Positions 15,900 through 23,121 of a DNA stretch of 57,775 nt are shown piece after piece (the first letter of the stretch is position 1; every line of letters starts with the position of its first letter). The notes under the pieces were generated by a model that worked only from the letters and a program-made list of their open reading frames with translations, did no database searches and was not told where the DNA came from. Both the position numbers and the translations under genes were made by a program. Origin of the DNA: an uncultured Verrucomicrobia subdivision 3 bacterium (GTDB taxonomy: Bacteria > Verrucomicrobiota > Verrucomicrobiia > Limisphaerales > UBA11358); assembly GCA_903827955.1 (NCBI GenBank), contig CAIKKJ010000099.1:1-57775 (forward strand). The letters are read 5' to 3'.

Positions 15900-17074
15900 A
15901 AATTTTGGAAAACAATTTTAACAAGCAAAACTTTCGCTGCGTTTGCGCGCTGTTGTTTTCAATGGTGTTTTTCAGTCGCGCGGACGCGGCGGAATTTCCC
16001 GCCAGCACCGCCGACGGCTATGCGATTCCGCAGCCCGGAAAACAATTTTCGTTCCCACGCGATCATGGCAGCCATCCTGATTTTGCGATTGAATGGTGGT
16101 ATATTACCGGCCATCTATTCGCGACGAATGATGCGCAGTTTGGTTTTCAGGCCACGTTTTTTCGTCGCGCGCTCATGCCGCCGGGCGCGACCAACAGTTC
16201 CGCTTCCACCGCGTTCGGCAACGACCAGATTTATCTCGCGCACGTGGCGCTTGTGGACAAAACGACAGGCAAATTTATTTACCAGGAAAAATTAAATCGC
16301 GCCGGCTGGGATGCGGCATCGGCGACGAATACGCTGGATGTTCGCAACGGAAATTGGTCGCTGCGACTTGCGCCGGAAAAAATCGGCGGGCGCGAAAGAT
16401 TTGAATTGCACGGCACGGTTGGTTTAGATGCCGCGTTCGTTTTGAATCTGTCGCCGAAAAAACCGATGGTGATATTCGGCACGAACGGCGTTTCGCGCAA
16501 GGCGGCAGATGTAAATGCCGCAAGTCATTATTTGACTTATCCACGACTTGCCACCGATGGCACGCTCACGCTCGCCGGAAAAAAACTGGCGGTCACGGGC
16601 GAGGCATGGATGGATCACGAATTCAGCAGCAGTCAATTGGGCGCGGGACAGGTTGGCTGGGATTGGTTGAGTGTGCAACTATTTGACGGACGCGAATTGA
16701 TGGCCTACCGGATGCGCCGCACGGATGGCGCGACCGATCCGTTTTCCACCGTCGCGTGGGTGGATGCGCAAAGCGTCGTGCGCCAAATCGGACCGGATAA
16801 ATTTGATTGGAAAATGTTGGAGCACTGGCACAGCGCGAAATCGAATTCAGATTATCCCTCGCTCGTGGAACTGACGGCGGAAAATCCCGTGACGGGTAAA
16901 AAGGAACATTTCATTGTGCGTCCGTTCGCAGCAGATCAGGAACTCGTCGGTCAAGCTGGCGGCGTGGGTTATTGGGAAGGCGCGTGCCATGTGTGGGATG
17001 AGAGTCAAAAGGAAATCGGCCGGGCCTACCTGGAACTGACCGGCTACAGCGAAAGTCTGAAGGGAAAGCTTTAG
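15896..17074 (+). CDS. Secreted AttH/CrtC-like lipocalin-fold protein
   Basis: The 392-residue protein has a signal peptide (about 1-31, ending ADAAEF) and the AttH/carotenoid 1,2-hydratase (CrtC) family core: DFAIEWWYITGHL near residue 63, WMDHEFSSSQLGAGQVGWDW near residue 240, and the C-terminal ELTGY. The fold is two lipocalin-like barrels. CrtC hydrates carotenoids, but most members, including AttH, are periplasmic partners of FtsX-type ABC transporters, and that role fits here because the gene overlaps the permease by 4 nt. There are no carotenoid biosynthesis genes in the window, so I prefer AttH over CrtC. A hydrophobic ligand such as a modified fatty acid is likely (inference). Confidence 0.88.
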   Translation: MKILENNFNKQNFRCVCALLFSMVFFSRADAAEFPASTADGYAIPQPGKQFSFPRDHGSHPDFAIEWWYITGHLFATNDAQFGFQATFFRRALMPPGATNSSASTAFGNDQIYLAHVALVDKTTGKFIYQEKLNRAGWDAASATNTLDVRNGNWSLRLAPEKIGGRERFELHGTVGLDAAFVLNLSPKKPMVIFGTNGVSRKAADVNAASHYLTYPRLATDGTLTLAGKKLAVTGEAWMDHEFSSSQLGAGQVGWDWLSVQLFDGRELMAYRMRRTDGATDPFSTVAWVDAQSVVRQIGPDKFDWKMLEHWHSAKSNSDYPSLVELTAENPVTGKKEHFIVRPFAADQELVGQAGGVGYWEGACHVWDESQKEIGRAYLELTGYSESLKGKL

Positions 17075-17078
17075 CAAG

Positions 17079-17484
17079 TTAACGGGCGGCAATATTCACA
17101 ATGGTTTTCTTTTTGCGCTGCGTAGCGATTGGCTTTAAGGGTGTTGACCAAAACTTTTTTTGCCAGCGGCTGATCACCCCGGTGGCGACGCCGTTGCCGA
17201 TGACGAGCGCGAGTGTGGAGCCAATCTCAAAATAGAGCAGCGCCTTGAAGCCGAGCGGGCTAAGTTTTTTCAAATCGCCCATCGAGGCGATGCCGTGGAC
17301 GAGGGTGCAGAAGATGCCGGGCGCGATCATCATCTTCACGAGCTTGATGAAACCATCGCCCAGCGGCTTCAGCGATTTGCCGAAATCGGGGAAGAAATGC
17401 CCAACCACGATGACATACGCCACCGCCACCAATACCTGGACGTAAAAGGAAGCGATACCAGGGTTTGCTCGCGGCGGGGTTCAT
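17079..17484 (-). pseudogene. dctA: dctA (C4-dicarboxylate symporter) remnant: N- and C-terminal ends joined, frameshifted
   Basis: On the minus strand, ATG 17484 opens [13 protein letters not shown], and the next frame continues [40 protein letters not shown] and [19 protein letters not shown]: the first ~100 residues of DctA/GltP-type symporters. One extra base in the 4-base run at 17444-17447 (A on the plus strand) breaks the frame; with three bases [15 protein letters not shown] reads normally. After LALVIG the sequence jumps to [15 protein letters not shown], which matches the C-terminal end of DctA (E. coli has NGVATIVVAKW). About 290 central residues with the substrate and sodium sites are missing. 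The remnant lies between the AttH-like gene and the FecR-TPR-barrel gene. Confidence 0.85.
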
Positions 17485-17551
17485 TCAGAGCCGGGAGATG
17501 AGCAACTCGCGTTCGTTCACCAACTCGCGGCCAATGCGCGACAAAATATTT

Positions 17552-20500
17552 TCAAAAATTCAGCCGCAGACTCGCCATAAATGTTCGGCCGTGCGGCAGG
17601 TCAGCGGTCAGATTCAGCGGGTTCAAGCGATAGTCTTCATCCGCAAGGTTCAGGATGCTGGCGCGGATTTCCGCGTGCCGGCGCGCAAACCGCCAGCCGA
17701 CCGTCACGTTGTGCTGCCAGAAATCCGGGTTCGCCACTGCCGACCCGTAGCCGTAATTACTCTGGTGATACCACGACGATTCCCACTGCGCGAACACGCC
17801 GCTCGGATGACTAAAATTCAATGCAAGGGAAACTTGATGCATCACTGCACGGTTGTGCTGCTCCAGTTGGTCGAGTCCGGCGGCAGTGTGCGGGATGTCG
17901 GGAAACTCCGTGGTCAGCTTCGCCTCGCTCAATCGGTAGCGCGTGCTCACGGAAAAATAATCACCGAGCAGTTGCGAAGCATAGACCGAAAGATTGCGCT
18001 CGCGGAAATTCAACTGCTGCCGCGTCGTGCCGGCGTTGTTCGCCTGCAAAATGGGTGCAAAAAATTTGAAATCGCCCGCGTTGCGCTCACCGTCTGACGT
18101 CAGTTGTTCCGTTTCAATCCCGAAAAAAGTCCCACTCTTCAGCGACTGGTCAAAACCGAGGCTGATGGTTTCAAATTGCGAACCCGGCACCAGGCCGGCC
18201 ACGCTTTCCGGCAGCAGGCTGCGATACGCCTGATTGAATCCACCCACCTGCGTCGGCTCCAAGCGCACGCTGTTGTCGAAGTAAAGCCCACCGAGCGACC
18301 GCGTCCACGCCGCGCGGAACAGGCCACGCTCCCACGGCTGGAAAAGTAGTCCAGCTTTTGGCGCGACCAGATCACGTTCTGATTCACCGGCGGTGATCGG
18401 CGGCAGATCCAGATTTTTCGGAAACCGGATGTGGCTGTAGTCCACACCGCCGATGACGCGCAGCTTTCCTGTCATTTGCCACGAGCCGTAGGCATAGGCA
18501 TCGCCGCGCTCTAGATCGCTGCTGATTTTTTGATCGGTCACCGTTTGCGGCAACCCGCCGTTGATGTCCGATAATTGCGAGCTGGTTTCATTATTCCCCG
18601 ACTGCCAGCGACCGCCGACGATGAGTGAAAATTTTTCCGTCTCCCAAATCTGTTGCACATCCGCCGAGTAAAGCGTGAAGCGGCTGTTCAAGTCCGATGT
18701 CAACGGCCCGTTCCCCGCCGGATAAGGATTCAGCGGCCCGTTTTGCACGCTGAGAATGTTGTCGCTGAAAAATCCCGTCTGCAAAAACAGCACGTCCTGA
18801 TTGCCGTTGTGCTGGGCGAACTCATCCTGCAAACGCGAAAACAAAAATAGCGTGTGACTGCGAGGCGACCATGCGTGATGCCAGCCCAGATAAATGTCTG
18901 GCTCCTGTTTTTCTTTCACGCGAAAATTCATTGCGGTGTCCACCGGATTGTAGTGCTGCGCCACGTCGCCCGCTTCGGAATGGAAATCACCAATCTGGAA
19001 ATACAAATCATCATCTGCCGTCACGCGCTGCTTCATTGTCAGCGCAAAGTCCCGCTGCTCACTGTCGTTGTTCGCATGCTGGCCGTTTAGGCTTTGATAA
19101 ACCGTGTCGAACGCGTAGCTAAAGCCGCCGGTCGAACCGAAAACCGTGGCGGTTTCGCTCCAGTCACCGCAGCTGCCGTAGCCGGTAAGCGAACTTACGC
19201 CAAAGGGTTTCTGGTCGAAGAATCGAAGACGTTCTGACTGCGACAAGACTTGTGAAAGATTTCCCGCGCCCGGGGGCGCCAGCAGATTAGCGACGAGCAA
19301 CTCACTTTGCCGCGCGGTTTCGAGACGGAGATCAAAGCGGTTCAAATCCTCCTGCGCTTGATAGCTGTTCGCGAGAAACAGGTGGCCGGAAAAATTCGCG
19401 TAGCTCTCGCTGACCGCGCGGGCGGCGACGTGGCGGCTCACCTCGGTCAAGCCCGCGTCGTCGTAAATCGCCGCGAGGTTCGCGCTGCGCACCGAACGGT
19501 CGCCGTCGAGCAATTCGCGCGAACGGAACGCCGCGCGGTTGTCGTTTTTGTCGGACGATTTCTCGAGATCGCGGATGGCGGCGTTGAGTTTGTTTTCCTG
19601 CGAGAGATGCAGCGCGGAGTAGAGCCATGGCGTCGGGTCGTTCGCATCAAGTTCCTTGGCGAGACGGAATTCTTTTTCCGCCGACTTCGCATCGCCGACT
19701 TCGCTCGCGGCTTTGCCAAGGTAACTGCGGAACAAACTGCGTTGCGGTTCCAGTGCCGCTGCGGCTTGGAACGAGGCGCGGGCTTCGGGAAAATTTTGTT
19801 CGTGCAACAGGCAAAGCCCGCGTCCCAACCAAGCACAGCCCAGCGCGGCGTCTAGTGCGCGGGCCTTGTCAAAATGAATCAACGCGTTGCTTGCATCACC
19901 TTGGTCTAGCAGAATAAAACCCTGCAATGCATAGGCGGAAGCCAGGCGCGGTGAAAACTGATAAGCCAGGTTCAATTCTTCCAACGCGGGGCGGCGATTG
20001 CCGAAGGCGAATTCAATTTCTGCAAGGCGGGCGTGGGCGAAACCAAAATTCGGCGCAAGTTCCACCGCATGTTTGGCGGCGGCGCGGGCGTTCTCCAAAT
20101 CGGCAGCGGCTTGAAGCGCGTAGCTGTGTGCGAGCAACGCGCTGGCGGAACGCCGATCTAAAGATCGGCGTTCCGTCTCACCGCGAACGACGGCAATGAG
20201 TTCGTGCAACGCGCTGGCTGTTGAATTCTCCGGCCGGCCGGCGAGAAGTTTTTCCGCTTTGTTCACGCGACCCACGGCGAGTTCGAGTTGAGCGTGGAGA
20301 ATTTTTGCGCTGTCACTGGAAGAACTCGACGAAGCGGGCCAGGCGGCAAGTGCGGCAAGCAAATCACCGGCGCGATAATTTTTCAGCACTTCAGCGAGCT
20401 CGGATTGTTCGGCAGAATCAAATTGTAGTTCGTCGGGATTGACGATGGCGGGATAATAGAGTGCCCACTGAATTTTGGCGGTGGCGCTGACGAGCGCGGT

Positions 20501-21046
20501 CTTTTGAGCGGGCTTGCCGGTTTCGAGGCGTAAATCTTCGCCGCGTTGCAGGCTAATCTCCTCGGTGGCGGATTTCAGTGAAACTAACCCGTCAATCAGC
20601 GCGAGGTGAACACCTTTCTGGTCGTCGGCTTCCAGTAAAAATTCCGTGCCGCGAATGGCCCCGGCGGCGAGCGGCGTATCAAACTCCACATCGGCAGGTT
20701 TTTCGCGGTTGAAAAAGTAGAGAGCTCCTTGCGAAAGGCCGAAGCGTTTTTTCTCCGCGTTGCGCGGCGGGAGAATTTCCATCGTGGTGAACTCGTCGAG
20801 ACGGATGATGCTGCGGTCGGAGAGCTGGACGGCGGCGCGGCTTTGGGCGCGGGTGCGGACTTTGTCGCCGGGCTGGAGCGCGATGCCGACGGACGCGGCC
20901 TGCCAGTTGGTGGCGGTGGCGGTGAAAAACTCCACCTTTCCGGAGGCCTCGATGAGCGTGCTAGCGGAATTCGTCTGCGCCGCTGCCGCGAATGTCGCAA
21001 GCAGCAGTGCGAGAAAAACGCATCTCAATTTTAGAGCGAGGGTCAT
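17552..21046 (-). CDS. FecR-TPR-outer-membrane beta-barrel chimera
   Basis: The 1164-residue protein has a signal peptide (about 1-23), a FecR domain (about 30-160: GKVEFFTATATNWQAASVG, QPGDKVRTRAQSRAAVQLSD), a long TPR region (about 215-570: ARAAAKHAVELAPNFGFAHA, DASNALIHFDKARALDAA), and a C-terminal part (about 600-1164) of alternating beta-strands like a TonB-dependent-receptor barrel. It ends ASILNLADEDYRLNPLNL...SLRLNF, with the terminal Phe typical of outer-membrane barrels. I see no plug domain and no TonB box. TPR-plus-barrel layout recalls the exopolysaccharide exporters PgaA and PelB, but the barrel reads more like a receptor. A sigma-54 promoter (21072-21086) and palindrome (21158-21177) precede it. 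A palindromic element (20146-20175) is inserted in frame between the TPR blocks. Confidence 0.88.
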   Translation of the reverse strand: MTLALKLRCVFLALLLATFAAAAQTNSASTLIEASGKVEFFTATATNWQAASVGIALQPGDKVRTRAQSRAAVQLSDRSIIRLDEFTTMEILPPRNAEKKRFGLSQGALYFFNREKPADVEFDTPLAAGAIRGTEFLLEADDQKGVHLALIDGLVSLKSATEEISLQRGEDLRLETGKPAQKTALVSATAKIQWALYYPAIVNPDELQFDSAEQSELAEVLKNYRAGDLLAALAAWPASSSSSSDSAKILHAQLELAVGRVNKAEKLLAGRPENSTASALHELIAVVRGETERRSLDRRSASALLAHSYALQAAADLENARAAAKHAVELAPNFGFAHARLAEIEFAFGNRRPALEELNLAYQFSPRLASAYALQGFILLDQGDASNALIHFDKARALDAALGCAWLGRGLCLLHEQNFPEARASFQAAAALEPQRSLFRSYLGKAASEVGDAKSAEKEFRLAKELDANDPTPWLYSALHLSQENKLNAAIRDLEKSSDKNDNRAAFRSRELLDGDRSVRSANLAAIYDDAGLTEVSRHVAARAVSESYANFSGHLFLANSYQAQEDLNRFDLRLETARQSELLVANLLAPPGAGNLSQVLSQSERLRFFDQKPFGVSSLTGYGSCGDWSETATVFGSTGGFSYAFDTVYQSLNGQHANNDSEQRDFALTMKQRVTADDDLYFQIGDFHSEAGDVAQHYNPVDTAMNFRVKEKQEPDIYLGWHHAWSPRSHTLFLFSRLQDEFAQHNGNQDVLFLQTGFFSDNILSVQNGPLNPYPAGNGPLTSDLNSRFTLYSADVQQIWETEKFSLIVGGRWQSGNNETSSQLSDINGGLPQTVTDQKISSDLERGDAYAYGSWQMTGKLRVIGGVDYSHIRFPKNLDLPPITAGESERDLVAPKAGLLFQPWERGLFRAAWTRSLGGLYFDNSVRLEPTQVGGFNQAYRSLLPESVAGLVPGSQFETISLGFDQSLKSGTFFGIETEQLTSDGERNAGDFKFFAPILQANNAGTTRQQLNFRERNLSVYASQLLGDYFSVSTRYRLSEAKLTTEFPDIPHTAAGLDQLEQHNRAVMHQVSLALNFSHPSGVFAQWESSWYHQSNYGYGSAVANPDFWQHNVTVGWRFARRHAEIRASILNLADEDYRLNPLNLTADLPHGRTFMASLRLNF
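20146..20175. repeat. Perfect 14-bp inverted repeat inserted in the FecR-TPR-barrel gene
   Basis: CGGAACGCCGATCT - AA - AGATCGGCGTTCCG is a perfect 14-bp inverted repeat with a 2-bp loop. It falls between TPR units of the minus-strand gene (about residues 290-300) and encodes the low-complexity sequence ERRSLDRRS without breaking the frame. I think it belongs to a dispersed palindromic repeat family, because it is too long and too exact to be a chance feature of coding sequence. Confidence 0.75.
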
Positions 21047-21071
21047 CGGTAATTTTCTTCTGATTTGTTAA

Positions 21072-21086
21072 GCAGCGCGCTTGCCA
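21072..21086 (-). promoter_or_regulatory. Sigma-54 promoter of the FecR-TPR-barrel gene
   Basis: Read on the minus strand, TTGGCAAG-CGCG-CTGCT has the -24 GG and -12 GC separated by exactly 10 bases, as RpoN promoters require (consensus TGGCACG-N4-TTGCW). The expected start of transcription is about 12 nt on, near 21060, leaving about 15 nt before the ATG at 21046. It is the weakest of three such promoters, having CTGC instead of TTGC at -12. Confidence 0.75.
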
Positions 21087-21157
21087 AAGTTTCAGACGGA
21101 CGTTTCAAGTTGAAAAGCCTTTGTTTTTTGCAGGCGGATTCCATTCAGGAATTTTTC

Positions 21158-21177
21158 CTGTTCCGCAACCGGAACAG
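21158..21177. promoter_or_regulatory. Enhancer-type palindrome upstream of the FecR-TPR-barrel gene
   Basis: CTGTTCCG - CAAC - CGGAACAG is a perfect 8-bp inverted repeat with a 4-bp spacer. Its centre is about 95 bp upstream of the -12 element, a usual distance for the binding site of a sigma-54 activator. The same TGTTCCG-N4-CGGAACA core occurs at 23102-23119. It also lies just before the start of the region downstream of the Ig-like gene. Confidence 0.75.
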
Positions 21178-21178
21178 C

Positions 21179-22969
21179 TCACTCAATCCGCACACGGAAA
21201 AATTTCGTTCCCGGCCCGGCGATGTTCGTTGAATAGCTCTGGCCGTCGCCGAAGAACGGCGTCGCCCATTGTGTCCACGGGCCGGTGAGGTTGGTGGCCG
21301 AGAGAATGGTGTAGCGGAAATTCGCCGCAGTCGGAAAAGCGAGGTTGAAGTTGCTGCCGCTCCGGTTGACGGAGCAGTTCATCGGCGTGACGACGTGCAG
21401 CAGGTTGCTGACGGTGATGGTGCCGAGGTCGTTCGTTACCGTGAGCGTGTAAGTTCCGGTGCTAGCACTGGTGACGTTCGTGAGTTGCAAAACAGGAATC
21501 GTCACGCTGGCGATGTTCGTGCCGTTCTTTTTCCACGAATAGACGAGCGGCAACGCACCGGTGATGGATGGAGCGAGCGTGACAGTGCTGCCCGTAAAAA
21601 CCGTCTGCGTCACGACGAGGCTCGAAGCCGAAGGTGGTTGCGCCGGCTGGTTGGTGTTGAGCGCGTAGTTCAGCCAGGCCGTGCCGCGCGCGGCATTCAC
21701 GCCGTCCACGACGACGACGTATTGCCGCGTCTTCACGGCCTGAAACGAGACTCGCGCCGCGCCGTGCAGAGCCACACTGTCATTATCGCAGCCGACGGAA
21801 ATCAAATCGCCATAGCCAGTGAGCGTGCCATTGTAGGTATAAAATTCCATCACGGTATCGTAGGAACTGCCGACAGTGTCGAGCGTCATCGTGCCGTTCG
21901 TCGGCGGCTGGTATTGCAGCCAATACGAGGCACCGCCGGTCACGCCGCAGTGCGGCGGTTCAGCAGGGTCAGTGGTGGCGAAGGTGGTGTTAAAAACCTG
22001 GCTGCCATTGTAGCCGCGCACGACGCCGATATTTGGAGTCAGCGGGCCGCCGCCAAATCCGCCGGGGCGAATCGCGACTTTGGAAACAATGACGTGACCG
22101 GTGTTTGTCCCGCCGCCATCATCGCCTATCAGCGCGGTCGAGGGTGAATCCAACAATTTATCTTCCGCCAGCGTGTTGGTGGAGCCGTCGGAGTTGATTT
22201 GCAATTCCACCGGCGTGGTAAAAAAGCGCACGCGGTTATTGCCGTTGCCCACAGTTACTCGCAGTTGATAGCGACCGACGTTCGTATCTTGCAAGCTGGT
22301 GATGACGATGTTTGTGCTGGTCTGATTAGTCGCTTCGTTGCCGTTGAAAAACCACTGGAACTGCGCGCCGCCGGTGGCGGTCATGTTCACCGTGAGCGTC
22401 ACTGGGTCGCCCTGTTTGGCGGCAAGGTCGTTCGGCGTGCTGACGATGATGGGCGGTGGTGAGGCGGCGGGCAGAAAACTCCAGTTCAACACCACCGTGC
22501 CGGTCGCGCCCTGATAACCATCCACAGCGATTTCGTAACTGCGTCCGGCGATAGCGCCAATCTGAATCAAGCTGGTCGGCGGCGCGGCGGGGTCGTCGTC
22601 GTTGCGCGCCTCTTCGTGAAGCTGCGTGACTTGTGTGCCGTTGGTCGTGTAAGCCGAGAGCAATGTGTCGAAGCTGCTGCCGTGCGTATCGAACGTCGCC
22701 ACGCCGTTCGTCGGTGCGACCCAGGAAATCCACAGCGAATGACCGCCAGGTTTGCCACCATGTTTTGGCTCGCCGGTTTCGACCGTCGCGGCGGAATTGT
22801 CACCCACCAAAGTTCCGTTCGTGGTGAAGATCGTTTCGCGGTTCGTGAAGTAATCTTGAAAGTTTGCCGCCTGCGCGTCGGCCATCACCGCAAACACGCA
22901 AAAAACCAATGCCGTCGCCGCGCCACGGAGGACGCCACTGCCCAACCAGATTTTCAGGCCGCACTTCAT
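21179..22969 (-). CDS. Secreted protein with PPC-like and Ig-like domains
   Basis: ATG 22969 gives 596 residues with a signal peptide (about 1-35, ending ADAQA); an in-frame ATG at 22990 is also possible. The order is: pre-peptidase C-terminal (PPC)-like domain (LWISWVAPTNGVATFDTHGS, FDTLLSAYTTNG, about 60-165), Ig-like domain (KQGDPVTLTVNMTATGGAQF, about 175-260), a second PPC-like domain (YWLQYQPPTNGTMTLDTVGS, about 330-440), a second Ig-like domain (about 445-530), and a C-terminal motif YTILSATNLTGPWTQW ending FFRVRIE. No catalytic motif is visible, so it is a structural or binding protein of the surface or periplasm. It has a sigma-54 promoter (23026-23041) and palindrome (23102-23119), linking it to the adjacent regulator. 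Confidence 0.85.
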   Translation of the reverse strand: MKCGLKIWLGSGVLRGAATALVFCVFAVMADAQAANFQDYFTNRETIFTTNGTLVGDNSAATVETGEPKHGGKPGGHSLWISWVAPTNGVATFDTHGSSFDTLLSAYTTNGTQVTQLHEEARNDDDPAAPPTSLIQIGAIAGRSYEIAVDGYQGATGTVVLNWSFLPAASPPPIIVSTPNDLAAKQGDPVTLTVNMTATGGAQFQWFFNGNEATNQTSTNIVITSLQDTNVGRYQLRVTVGNGNNRVRFFTTPVELQINSDGSTNTLAEDKLLDSPSTALIGDDGGGTNTGHVIVSKVAIRPGGFGGGPLTPNIGVVRGYNGSQVFNTTFATTDPAEPPHCGVTGGASYWLQYQPPTNGTMTLDTVGSSYDTVMEFYTYNGTLTGYGDLISVGCDNDSVALHGAARVSFQAVKTRQYVVVVDGVNAARGTAWLNYALNTNQPAQPPSASSLVVTQTVFTGSTVTLAPSITGALPLVYSWKKNGTNIASVTIPVLQLTNVTSASTGTYTLTVTNDLGTITVSNLLHVVTPMNCSVNRSGSNFNLAFPTAANFRYTILSATNLTGPWTQWATPFFGDGQSYSTNIAGPGTKFFRVRIE

Positions 22970-23025
22970 GAATTGCGCACAGTATTGCATAACTACCGGA
23001 ACGCGTCCGGCAAATTTTATGTTTA

Positions 23026-23041
23026 GCAATCCCGTTGCCAA
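23026..23041 (-). promoter_or_regulatory. Sigma-54 promoter of the PPC/Ig-like protein gene
   Basis: On the minus strand, TTGGCAAC-GGGA-TTGCT matches the RpoN consensus with GG and GC exactly 10 bases apart. Transcription should start near 23014, giving a leader of about 45 nt to the ATG at 22969 or 24 nt to the one at 22990. The site lies in the 152-bp gap between this gene and the response regulator gene. Confidence 0.82.
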
Positions 23042-23101
23042 TGTGAATTCCTGCAAATTTGCAGGCGAAATACGCAGGTGAGAGGAACAAACTGATGCCG
23101 A

Positions 23102-23119
23102 TGTTCCGGTAGCGGAACA
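23102..23119. promoter_or_regulatory. Enhancer-type palindrome upstream of the PPC/Ig-like gene
   Basis: TGTTCCG - GTAG - CGGAACA is a perfect 7-bp inverted repeat with a 4-bp spacer, just after the response regulator stop codon (23122-23124). Its centre is about 84 bp upstream of the -12 element, that is about eight helical turns. The core is the same as at 21158-21177, so both are probably bound by one dimeric factor, most simply the adjacent Fis-type regulator. Confidence 0.78.
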
Positions 23120-23121
23120 GA

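Noticed and set aside
15896-17074. Carotenoid 1,2-hydratase (CrtC) as the function
   Set aside because: No carotenoid genes are present and the gene overlaps an FtsX-type permease, so the AttH-like transporter partner is the better reading.
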